Source of the DNA: DASQZK01 sp963809925
Lineage (GTDB): Bacteria; Bacteroidota; Bacteroidia; Bacteroidales; GCA-2748055
NCBI GenBank assembly: GCA_963809925.1
Contig: CAWELH010000006.1
Coordinates: forward strand, 431,301 to 495,300
DNA length: 64,000 nt
Direction: 5' to 3'
How positions within the stretch are numbered: position 1 is the stretch's first letter; each line of letters opens with the position of its first letter. The notes under the pieces are model-generated. The model was not told the DNA's origin. It saw only the letters and a list, made by a program, of their open reading frames with translations, and did no database searches. The position numbers and the translations under genes were made by a program. Below are positions 37,504 to 45,470 of the stretch, in pieces.

Positions 37504-37803
37504 TTAATCTTTAAGCTCCCTGAAAAGCTGATTAACAAAGGTTCGTTGACCTTCCTTAAAAATATTTGTTGTATGAAAATTGAGCAGCAATCCTTTCGGT
37601 ACATTCAGAAGTTTCATGTATGTCAAAATCTGGGCTTCATGAATGGGCATGAAATTTTCGACCGCTTTGAGTTCTACGGGAAGTATGTCTTCAACAAATA
37701 AATCGCACCGTAAATCAGTATCTGTTACCAATCCTTTATAATTAATGGGGACAACAAGTTCACACTGAAACCGGATGCCTCTGAGGGTAAGTTCTTTTTT
37801 CAT
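37504..37803 (-). CDS. GxxExxY family PDDEXK nuclease-like protein, C-terminal part left after a nonsense codon
   Basis: The open frame from the ATG at 37803 gives 99 residues. It contains the PD-(D/E)xK-like core of the GxxExxY family: TDLRCDLFVEDILPVELKAVE, with Asp and the Glu-x-Lys, and PIHEAQILTYMKLLN, followed by GLLLNFHTTNIFKEG. The diagnostic GxxExxY motif and first helix lie upstream in the same frame, beyond a TAA (see next entry). The ATG used here is an internal Met of the ancestral gene, so this ORF may be translated as a truncated product or not at all. The family is small, widespread and of unknown biological role; nuclease activity is inferred from fold. It is bracketed by inverted copies of the ACATAAG repeat. 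Confidence 0.8.
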   Translation of the reverse strand: MKKELTLRGIRFQCELVVPINYKGLVTDTDLRCDLFVEDILPVELKAVENFMPIHEAQILTYMKLLNVPKGLLLNFHTTNIFKEGQRTFVNQLFRELKD

Positions 37804-37917
37804 GCATTAATGATACACACTTTCCAGTAAGCCGGGCCCCAAAATTTTATGAACTTCAATGGCTGCCCCATTTACCTGGTAAACCAGGTCTTTCAGGTAA
37901 GATTTTGTAATTAGCAT
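37804..37917 (-). pseudogene. N-terminal part of the GxxExxY gene, cut off by an in-frame stop
   Basis: From the ATG at 37915-37917, 38 codons lead in frame to the Met at 37803. They read MLITKSYLKDLVYQ, NGAAIEVHKILGPG and LLESVYH, then a TAA at codon 37, then Cys and the downstream ORF. GLLESVY is the GxxExxY motif. Homologues usually have Lys or a similar residue at the stop position (ESVYxKC), and AAA to TAA is a single change. The full gene would encode about 137 residues. Confidence 0.85.
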
Positions 37918-38081
37918 ATATTTTTCGTTGAAATGTAAAGCACTGCTATCCAATGTGGATACTAAATTTAGTAAATTATTTTTTCAACAGATTACAAAGT
38001 TGTGCATAATTTAAATCTAATCATGAGGCTGAGAGAAGGCTGAACCATCTATGGGACAAGGAGGTCACCTAACTCGTCCTC

Positions 38082-38115
38082 CCTTATGTGAACTTATGTG
38101 CCTTATGTGGTTCAA
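38082..38115 (-). repeat. Dispersed triple ACATAAG repeat, inverted copy
   Basis: The minus strand reads TTGAACCACATAAGGCACAT and continues with the third ACATAAG. It forms the right-hand partner of the copy at 37430-37460. The rest of 37918-38198 holds no gene. Confidence 0.85.
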
Positions 38116-38198
38116 TTAATTTCTCTTCTTTGGTTTTCCATTTCAAAACGAAAAGTTGATCTTTGTACATTCGGAACCGCTAAAGGCAACAAATCCAA

Positions 38199-38858
38199 AT
38201 GAAACTACTCCAGGGTATAAAAAATATCATCTTCGATTTCGGCGGAGTGATCATCGAGATTGAATTTGACCGGGTGAGACAGGCATTCAGCCTGCTTGGT
38301 ATTGGGGACTTCGACAAGCATTTCAACCAGTTTCAACAATCCATGGTCTTCGATAGCTTTGATACCGGCAGGGTCAGTGAGGATGAGTTTTTCAGTGAAC
38401 TGGAAAAGCACCTCCGTCCGGGGGTTAAACGCGCCGAAGTTGTGGCTGCGTGGAATGCCATGCTGGGGCGTTTCCCTGAAGAGAACTTCCAATTCCTGAT
38501 GGACATTAAAAAACGGTATAATACTTACCTTCTCAGTAACACCAATGCCACGCACATCCCTTTTTATTTTCAGAAACTGAAGGAGTGGTTCGGGATCGAA
38601 AGCATGGACGTGTTCTTCAAAAAGACGTACTACTCACATCAGATACATCTGCGCAAGCCTGATACGGCCGTATTTGACTTTGTCTGCAGCGATGCCGGAC
38701 TGGAAAAAAGGGAAACCCTGTTTATCGACGATTCGCCGCAACATATCATCGGTGCCAGGAAGGCGGGATTACGGGCATACCACCTTCAGAAACCCTATAC
38801 GATCCTTGATCTGGAAAGGATTGACGGCATTGAAGCCGATGGCAGTCAACGGGGCTGA
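38199..38858 (+). CDS. HAD family hydrolase (subfamily IA, YihX-like)
   Basis: The protein has 219 residues. Motif I IIFDFGGVI carries the nucleophile Asp13, with Gly at the second Asp position, as is common in FDFGGV/FDLGNV members. A helical cap follows. Motif II is LLSNTNATH, motif III the Lys in HLRKPDTAVF, and motif IV LFIDDSPQHIIGARKAGL. These enzymes dephosphorylate small metabolites such as sugar phosphates; the exact substrate is unknown. The gene is convergent with ispG and their 3' ends overlap by 13 bp. Confidence 0.92.
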   Translation: MKLLQGIKNIIFDFGGVIIEIEFDRVRQAFSLLGIGDFDKHFNQFQQSMVFDSFDTGRVSEDEFFSELEKHLRPGVKRAEVVAAWNAMLGRFPEENFQFLMDIKKRYNTYLLSNTNATHIPFYFQKLKEWFGIESMDVFFKKTYYSHQIHLRKPDTAVFDFVCSDAGLEKRETLFIDDSPQHIIGARKAGLRAYHLQKPYTILDLERIDGIEADGSQRG

Positions 38859-40684
38859 CCCTTTCTGATCAGGGCGATCAGTTCATCCACCGCTTCTTCC
38901 TCGGGAATATTCTTTTTGACGGCTTCATGCCCTTTATAGAGCGTCACCTTTCCGCGTCCGGCACCGACATATCCGAAATCGGCATCGGCCATCTCACCCG
39001 GACCGTTGACGATACATCCCATCACGGCGATCTTGACACCTTTCAACCCTCGCGTTGCGTCCTTGATCTTCATGAGGATTTCCTGGATGTTGAACAGTGT
39101 ACGTCCGCAGGATGGACAGGAGATGTATTCGGTAGCCGAGATCCTGGTCTTTGTGGCCTGGAGGATTCCGAAGGCTGTTTCCACAACCTCCTGCAGGCGG
39201 ATGGACGGATTTTCCTCCTGTATCCAGACCCCGTCGCCAAAACCATTCGTGAGAAGTGCTCCCATCTCCCCTGCCGCCCTGATCATCAGCGAGGTGATGT
39301 CGTCCGAATGGTAGCGCCTGTAGAGGATTACCGGCCGCTTGTCGCCGGTTTTCTCCATCTCCGCGTACCATTTCATTCCGGCGCTGATGGCGTCCTCCTC
39401 AGGAAGGCGGAGTACAAGGATTTCATGATTTCCGGCTACGCTTTCAGGGATATGTTCGTCACCGGAAAGTGTAAAATAGAACGGACGCCGGAACCCGGGG
39501 GTTATACCGGCTTCTTCCGCATTGACCATGGGATGGAGGTAGGGTGAAAGTTCCGGGGCTGAAGGCAGAGGCCCTTTTGTGATAAAATGGATGCCGGCCG
39601 GCATGTCGTCGACCTTGGCGTCCCTGCCTGCGTAAATATAGTCGGCAGCTTTATCGCCTGATTCAATGGTAAGATCAGCTCTGGAGATGTAGCCGCACTC
39701 CTTCATAAGAAGGCTGACCCGCGTTACTTTATCATCACCGGCCACAACTACCGGCACCTGTTTTCCACCGATGTTCGCAACACGAAGGGACGTCCTTCGC
39801 TGATAGTGAAACGGATCGGCTCCCGGAACTTCAGTAGCTACGGGATGTACCTTCCGGCCAAAGAAGGAAACGATCTTTCGGGCTACCGGAATTTCGAACT
39901 CGGGGTCCTCGGTGAGCGACACCCGGATGGTGTCGCCGATGCCCTCATCCAGCAGCGTTGCAATGCCGGCGGATGATTTGATGATGCCGTCTTCCCCGGC
40001 GCCCGCCTCGGTCACACCCAGGTGAAGCGGGTAGACGAGTTGTTCGTCATGCATTTTTTTATATAACAGGCGGTTGGCGTACACCATGATCCGGCTGTCG
40101 GAAGCTTTCAGTGACACGACCAGCTGATGGAAGTTCTCGCCGGCAAAGATCCGGATAAATTCCATCGCCGATTCAACCATGCCTTCAGCCGTATCTCCGT
40201 ACCAGCTAAGGATACGCCTGGACAGGGAACCGTGGTTCACACCGATCCTTATAGCAGTATTGTGTTCACGGCATGCAGCGATAAGCGGCATCAGCCTTTC
40301 CCTGATCGTTGCGACTTGTTTCTCCTGTTCCGATTTATCAAACTGAAGCGGTCCCCGGTAGCTCCGTTCGACGTAATTGCCGGGGTTTATCCTGACCTTG
40401 TCGGCCACATTTGCGGCGGCCACGGCCACGCCGGGAAGAAAATGGACATCGGCAACGAGGGGCTGCGTATACCCCAGGTTGTGAAGTTTTTCCCTGATGA
40501 TGCCCAGGCTATCCACCTCCTTCATACCCTGTGTGGTGAGCCTCACCATGTGAGCACCGGCATCGAAAATTCGGATACATTGTGCCACCGATGCTTCAAT
40601 ATCGTTTGTGTCGGTAGTGGTCATGGATTGGATCACGACAGGATAGCCGCTCCCGATATGGATATTTCCGACGTTAACGGTCAT
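38846..40684 (-). CDS. ispG: 4-hydroxy-3-methylbut-2-en-1-yl diphosphate synthase (flavodoxin/ferredoxin)
   Basis: The long (612 residue) form found in Bacteroidota, Chlamydiae and plants. Residues 1-~270 are the TIM barrel (VIQSMTTTDT, RLTTQGMKEV, PLVADVHF, KVRINPGNY, LGVTEAGAGEDG). A ~240-residue inserted domain follows, then the [4Fe-4S] domain with Cys523, Cys526 (SCPSCGRT) and Cys557 (MGCIVNGPGE). It carries out the penultimate reductive step of the non-mevalonate isoprenoid pathway. The start is 6 bp after the cysS stop and lacks the usual ~15 first residues (YSRRxT); no better in-frame start lies in the short gap, so either the family N-terminus is shortened or it starts within cysS. 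The genes are translationally coupled. Confidence 0.97.
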   Translation of the reverse strand: MTVNVGNIHIGSGYPVVIQSMTTTDTNDIEASVAQCIRIFDAGAHMVRLTTQGMKEVDSLGIIREKLHNLGYTQPLVADVHFLPGVAVAAANVADKVRINPGNYVERSYRGPLQFDKSEQEKQVATIRERLMPLIAACREHNTAIRIGVNHGSLSRRILSWYGDTAEGMVESAMEFIRIFAGENFHQLVVSLKASDSRIMVYANRLLYKKMHDEQLVYPLHLGVTEAGAGEDGIIKSSAGIATLLDEGIGDTIRVSLTEDPEFEIPVARKIVSFFGRKVHPVATEVPGADPFHYQRRTSLRVANIGGKQVPVVVAGDDKVTRVSLLMKECGYISRADLTIESGDKAADYIYAGRDAKVDDMPAGIHFITKGPLPSAPELSPYLHPMVNAEEAGITPGFRRPFYFTLSGDEHIPESVAGNHEILVLRLPEEDAISAGMKWYAEMEKTGDKRPVILYRRYHSDDITSLMIRAAGEMGALLTNGFGDGVWIQEENPSIRLQEVVETAFGILQATKTRISATEYISCPSCGRTLFNIQEILMKIKDATRGLKGVKIAVMGCIVNGPGEMADADFGYVGAGRGKVTLYKGHEAVKKNIPEEEAVDELIALIRKGQPR

Positions 40685-40690
40685 AATGTG

Positions 40691-42157
40691 TTACCCTTTT
40701 ATCGTCCAGTCTGCGCCGTCTTTTTTATCACGAATCTCAATGCCCAGCTTACCCAGTTCGTCCCTGATGTGGTCGGAGGTGGCGAAGTCTTTTCGCTGCT
40801 TGGCGTCCTGCCTGATTTGCAGGATGGTGTCGATCAGTTTTCCGCTAAGCTCCGTGCTGCTTCCGGCATCTTCCTGTCGGAGTCCGAGAATATCGAAAAT
40901 GAAATACCGGAAAAAGGTTTTGAAGCGGTCCAGATCCTTCGCGGAAATCGTTTCATTCCCTTCCATGAGTGTATTGATCAGCCTGACACCATCGAAAAGA
41001 TGGGCCATGGCGATCGGGCTGTTGAGGTCGTCGAGCATGGCGTCATTGCATCCGCTGATAACGGGATCCACATTGACGGTAGATGATGCGGATGCCGAAA
41101 GCTTGTCGAGTGTGCCGATAGCCTCATACAGGCGGGCAAGGCCTTTTCCTGCAGCCTGCAGTGCTTCGTTGGAAAAGTCGAGTGTGCTGCGGTAATGGGC
41201 CTGAAGCATGAAGAAGCGGATCATCATCGGACTGTATGCCTGGTCGAGCAATTTGTGATTTCCGCTGAAAAGTTCATCAAGCGTGATGAAATTTCCCAGT
41301 GATCGTCCCATTTTCTGGCCGTTGATGGTGATCATATTATTGTGCATCCAGTAATGCACTGATTCGTGTCCGGTTGCCGCCACGGTTTGAGCGATCTCAC
41401 ATTCGTGGTGAGGGAACAGAAGATCCATGCCTCCGCCGTGAATATCGATCTCCTCGCCAAGATACCTGGCACTCATTGCTGAACACTCGAGGTGCCAGCC
41501 GGGAAAACCCTCACTCCATTCCGATGGCCAGTGCATGATATGCCGTTCGTCGGCCTTCTTCCAGATGGCGAAATCGAGAGGATTGCGTTTCTCATCCTGC
41601 CCTTCCAGTGCCCTGGTGTTGGTGAGCAGATCCTCAGTTTTTCGTCCCGACAGCTTACCGTATTGATGGTTTTGGGAATATTTTTCCACATCGAAATAAA
41701 CGGAACCTTTTGATTCATAGGCAAAACCGGCATCCACTATCTTCTTCACCATGGCCTGCTGCTCCATTATATGTCCCGATGCCATCGGTTCAATGCTTGG
41801 CGGGAGGACATTGAGCCTACGCATATGGTCGTGGTACTGGTTGATATAAAACTGAACGATCTCCATCGGCTCCAGCTGTTCCAGGCGGGCCTTTTTCGAT
41901 ACCTTGTCCTCACCTGTATCGGCGTCGTTCTCAAGATGTCCGACATCGGTGATATTACGGACATACCGTACCTTATAGCCAAGGTGCTTCAAAAACCTGA
42001 ACAGCAGGTCGTAGGTGATGGCAGGTCGGGCATGACCCAGGTGGGCATCACCATACACTGTCGGACCGCAGACGTAAAGTCCGACATGCGGGGGATGAAT
42101 GGGGATGAATTCCTCCTTTTTCCTGGTCAGGGTATTGTGGATGAAAAGTTTTTGCAT
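40691..42157 (-). CDS. cysS: Cysteinyl-tRNA synthetase
   Basis: The protein has 488 residues, a normal length. The zinc ligand and first signature are at CGPTVYGDAHLGHARP (Cys30; HIGH equivalent HLGH at 39-42). Other zinc ligands are in GWHLECSAMSARYLGEEIDI and LLFPHHECEIAQ. The KMSKS loop appears as KMGRSLGNF. The C-terminal anticodon-binding part ends DKKDGADWTIKG. It charges tRNA-Cys in the cytosol and is followed at once by ispG in the same operon. Confidence 0.97.
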   Translation of the reverse strand: MQKLFIHNTLTRKKEEFIPIHPPHVGLYVCGPTVYGDAHLGHARPAITYDLLFRFLKHLGYKVRYVRNITDVGHLENDADTGEDKVSKKARLEQLEPMEIVQFYINQYHDHMRRLNVLPPSIEPMASGHIMEQQAMVKKIVDAGFAYESKGSVYFDVEKYSQNHQYGKLSGRKTEDLLTNTRALEGQDEKRNPLDFAIWKKADERHIMHWPSEWSEGFPGWHLECSAMSARYLGEEIDIHGGGMDLLFPHHECEIAQTVAATGHESVHYWMHNNMITINGQKMGRSLGNFITLDELFSGNHKLLDQAYSPMMIRFFMLQAHYRSTLDFSNEALQAAGKGLARLYEAIGTLDKLSASASSTVNVDPVISGCNDAMLDDLNSPIAMAHLFDGVRLINTLMEGNETISAKDLDRFKTFFRYFIFDILGLRQEDAGSSTELSGKLIDTILQIRQDAKQRKDFATSDHIRDELGKLGIEIRDKKDGADWTIKG

Positions 42158-42453
42158 TGTAATCGCGTGTTATCGTACCGGTAGTTAACGGCAAAGATAT
42201 GAAAAATGAAGGGAATGAGATATCAGATCAATATTGGCCAAAGATTAATTGTCCCTCTTCCCCGACCAAACTACAACCACCTATAGATTGTTATACGCAT
42301 AGATTTTCATACTTCCCGGCATTCGATATGTATGATCGCAATGATTTCGTACTTTTAATCCGCTATTTTCCGGCGTATGCAGATTCGAACAATTCCTGCA
42401 AACAAAGTATTTATTCACCCAAATAGATTATCTTAAAAGTTTTAAACTATCAC

Positions 42454-44640
42454 ATGGCAAGAAAAGGTAAAAACAAAGTCAAAAGAAAATTCCGGACGAA
42501 AGACCAGCTCACTTCACACATCCTTGGCATTTTCTCACACTATCCCTCAAAAAATTTCAACTATAAACAGATTTCCAATATGATGGATGTGAAGGATGAC
42601 CAGCAGCGACAGCTGGTGGTACAGATCCTCACGGAGCTTAGGAATTCCGATCAGCTGGAAGAAATTCAGACCGGCAAGTTCAGGTTCAAATCCCGGGCAG
42701 GCTATGCCGTAGGGAAGATCGACATGACGCAGTATGGCTACGGCTTTCTCGTTACGGAAGAATTGGAGGATGACGTCTTCATCCCCCGGAACCTCCTGCA
42801 CAATGCGCTCGATGGCGACCAGGTGAAAGTATACGTATACCCTTCAAGGAAGGACAGCCGGCGTAAAGAGGGCGAGGTTATGCAAATCATTGAACGGGCC
42901 CGCGAGAAATTCGTGGGTATCGTGGAGGTCTCAACACAGTATGCTTTTCTGATCACCGATGATAAAAAGATGCCTTACGATCTGTTTATCCCGCTGGATA
43001 AGCTGAACGGAGCCACACACGGTGACAAGGCCATCGCGCGGATCACCGACTGGCCGGTAAAGGTCAAGAACCCTTTTGCGGAGATCGTGGAAGTACTTGG
43101 CCGGCCGGGTGAGAATGATGTGGAGATGCATGCCATCCTCGCGGAGTTCAACCTGCCGCATCATTTTCCGGAAGACGTTAGCGCAGCCGCTGAGGAGATC
43201 AGTGATATGATCACCGATGCCGATTATGCCGGGCGCCGCGATTTCCGGAAAGTCCCCACCTTCACCATCGACCCGAAGGATGCGAAGGATTTTGACGATG
43301 CCCTCTCTATGAGCCGCCTGAAGAACGGAAACCTGGAGATCGGCGTTCATATTGCCGACGTCACACATTACGTCACACCCAAAAGCATTATGGATGAAGA
43401 AGGCTTTGACAGGGGGACTTCTGTTTACCTTGTCGACCGGGTAATTCCCATGCTGCCTGAGAGGCTGTCAAACTTCGTATGCTCCCTTAGGCCCGACGAG
43501 GAAAAGCTCTGTTTCTCCGCCGTTTTTGAGATGAACGATGAGGCCGAGGTGATCAAAGAATGGATCGGCCGAACGGTGATAAAATCACAACGCCGATTTG
43601 CCTATGAAGACGCCCAGGAGATCATCATGGGAAGTGACGGGGACATGAAGGACGAGATCCTTACCCTGCACACCCTCGCGCAGAAGCTCAGGAAGCGACG
43701 CTTCGAACACGGTGCCATAGCCTTCGACAGGGTGGAAGTAAAGTTCAACCTCGATGAAAACGGAGTGCCTCTCAGCGTATATTTTAAGGAGCAGAAGGAG
43801 TCTAACCAGCTCATCGAAGAATTCATGCTCCTGGCAAACAGAAGGGTGAGTGAATTTGTGAACCGGGGCTGCCGGTTTATCCAGGACAGCAAGGGCAATG
43901 ACGCAGCCAATAAGGAAAAAGCGAAGACCTTTGTATACAGGATCCATGATAAGCCCAACGCCGAAAAACTGGAGTCCTTTTCCAATTTCATACATAAGTT
44001 TGGTTATTCTCTAAACCTGAGTTCCGACCATAACATGTCGGTGTCGCTCAACAAACTACTCGATGAGGTTGAGGGGAAGAAGGAGCAGAATGTGATCGAG
44101 ACCCTGGCTCTCAGGGCGATGGCCAAAGCCAGGTATTCCACCGACAATATCGGGCATTACGGCCTGGCTTTCAAATATTACACACACTTCACCTCTCCCA
44201 TACGCCGATATCCCGATATGATGGTGCACCGGCTGCTGGCTCATTACCTCGACGCCGGGGATTCAAAGAACAAAAAACGGTACGAGATGCGCTGCGTTCA
44301 TGCCTCCGATATGGAAAAACGGGCCATGGATGCGGAAAGAGCATCCACGAAGTACAAACAGGTGGAGTTTATGAAGGACAAGGTGGGGGAGGAATACGAC
44401 GCCATCATCTCCGGACTTACCAGTTTCGGTATATTTGCAGAGATCATCGAGAACAAGTGTGAAGGCATGATCGCCATTCAGAGCCTGGTGGACGATTTCT
44501 ATGAGTTTGACGAGGACAATTACATACTGGTGGGGAAAAAAACCAAGCGAAAATTACAGCTCGGTGATGAGATCAGGGTTGAGGTCAAAAATGTAAACCT
44601 GCCCCGGCGACAGCTCGATTTTTCCCTCGCCGAAGAATGA
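42454..44640 (+). CDS. rnr: Ribonuclease R (3'-5' exoribonuclease, RNB/S1)
   Basis: The 728-residue protein has a basic N-terminus (ARKGKNKVKRKF), a winged-helix part (~25-60), two cold-shock OB domains (GYGFLVTEELEDDVFIPR and a second near 155-225), the RNB catalytic domain (~250-590; TIDPKDAKDFDDALS with metal-binding Asp residues, GVHIADVTHYV, HFTSPIRRYPDMMVHRLL), and a C-terminal S1 domain (AIISGLTSFGIFAEI). It degrades structured RNA in the cytosol. The gene stands alone, divergent from cysS across ~300 bp in which no other gene was found. Confidence 0.97.
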   Translation: MARKGKNKVKRKFRTKDQLTSHILGIFSHYPSKNFNYKQISNMMDVKDDQQRQLVVQILTELRNSDQLEEIQTGKFRFKSRAGYAVGKIDMTQYGYGFLVTEELEDDVFIPRNLLHNALDGDQVKVYVYPSRKDSRRKEGEVMQIIERAREKFVGIVEVSTQYAFLITDDKKMPYDLFIPLDKLNGATHGDKAIARITDWPVKVKNPFAEIVEVLGRPGENDVEMHAILAEFNLPHHFPEDVSAAAEEISDMITDADYAGRRDFRKVPTFTIDPKDAKDFDDALSMSRLKNGNLEIGVHIADVTHYVTPKSIMDEEGFDRGTSVYLVDRVIPMLPERLSNFVCSLRPDEEKLCFSAVFEMNDEAEVIKEWIGRTVIKSQRRFAYEDAQEIIMGSDGDMKDEILTLHTLAQKLRKRRFEHGAIAFDRVEVKFNLDENGVPLSVYFKEQKESNQLIEEFMLLANRRVSEFVNRGCRFIQDSKGNDAANKEKAKTFVYRIHDKPNAEKLESFSNFIHKFGYSLNLSSDHNMSVSLNKLLDEVEGKKEQNVIETLALRAMAKARYSTDNIGHYGLAFKYYTHFTSPIRRYPDMMVHRLLAHYLDAGDSKNKKRYEMRCVHASDMEKRAMDAERASTKYKQVEFMKDKVGEEYDAIISGLTSFGIFAEIIENKCEGMIAIQSLVDDFYEFDEDNYILVGKKTKRKLQLGDEIRVEVKNVNLPRRQLDFSLAEE

Positions 44641-44815
44641 TATTCGAAAAACTTCCGCCTAAGCCTGTCGACGTAAGCTTAGCGTAGCATGACTTTAGGG
44701 TTGCCATGAAATTGGAGGTCGACTTCTCGTCTAAATAAGTCGAAAAAAATTTGGATTCGGATGAATTGTCTTTTAATTTAGGCGTCTGATTCTTCACCCT
44801 TCATTCTTTCATTTC

Positions 44816-45400
44816 ATGGTAGTTCAAAAGGACGAGGTAAGATCAAAAATTATTCAGGTGGCCGGCAAGATATTTACCCGCTTTGGGTATAAGAAGACTA
44901 CGATGGAAGAGATCGCCATGGCTACCAGGAAGGGAAAGAGTTCGATCTACTATTATTTCAGCAGCAAGGAGGACATCTTCAGGGCAGTGGTGGAGAGAGA
45001 AGCGGAGGAACTCAAGCTTGAACTTGCCGATGCCGTTGCCGAGGTGGGCGACCCGATTGAACAGCTTAAGACCTACCTTCTGTTCCGCATGCACAAGCTG
45101 AAAACACTTACCAATTTTTACGCCGCACTGAAAAGTGACTACCTGGCGCATCTCGAATTCATAGAAAATATCAGGAAACAACACGACCGCGATGAGATCG
45201 CTCTGGTTAAAACCATCCTGCAGTCGGGCATGGAACAAAATGAATTTGTTATCGACGATCCCGAGCTTGCAGCCGTGGCTATCGTCACTGCTATGAAAGG
45301 ACTGGAGATCCCGTTATTCATCAAAAAGGAGCACGGTAATATTGAGGACCGGCTGAGTAATCTCATTAATTTTTTGTTTTATGGGCTGGTTAGGAGGTGA
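44816..45400 (+). CDS. TetR/AcrR family transcriptional regulator
   Basis: The protein has 194 residues. The helix-turn-helix is IIQVAGKIFTRFGYKKTTME, EIAMATRKGKSSIYYYFSSK, EDIFRAVV. The C-terminal domain is helical with no recognised ligand signature. In many Bacteroidota a similar regulator precedes RND efflux or TolC-type genes, but here only repeats follow. The stop codon is 2 bp before an ACATAAG repeat. Targets cannot be named. Confidence 0.92.
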   Translation: MVVQKDEVRSKIIQVAGKIFTRFGYKKTTMEEIAMATRKGKSSIYYYFSSKEDIFRAVVEREAEELKLELADAVAEVGDPIEQLKTYLLFRMHKLKTLTNFYAALKSDYLAHLEFIENIRKQHDRDEIALVKTILQSGMEQNEFVIDDPELAAVAIVTAMKGLEIPLFIKKEHGNIEDRLSNLINFLFYGLVRR

Positions 45401-45402
45401 TA

Positions 45403-45436
45403 TTGAACCACATAAGGCACATAAGTTCACATAAGT
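45403..45436 (+). repeat. Dispersed triple ACATAAG repeat
   Basis: TTGAACCACATAAGGCACAT followed by a third ACATAAG, 2 bp after the tetR stop codon; the 261-bp units at 58127-59150 carry the same motif followed by the same GTTGCCGTGAATTATCC sequence. Confidence 0.85.
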
Positions 45437-45470
45437 TGCCGTGAATTATCCTGTGGAGGGTAAATCGATT

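Noticed and set aside
38020..38080. TPP-riboswitch-like string (GGCTGAGAGAAGGCTGAACC)
   Set aside because: The CUGAGA and GAACC words are present, but the other conserved strands and pairing helices are missing, and the downstream HAD gene has no thiamine link.
40127..41086. 319-residue + strand ORF, and others opposite ispG, cysS, ileS (48768-50042) and the histidine kinase (59628-60347)
   Set aside because: All are shadows of conserved genes on the other strand.
42199..42426. 75-residue ORF between cysS and rnr
   Set aside because: No family resemblance, no ribosome site, and composition like non-coding AT-rich sequence.
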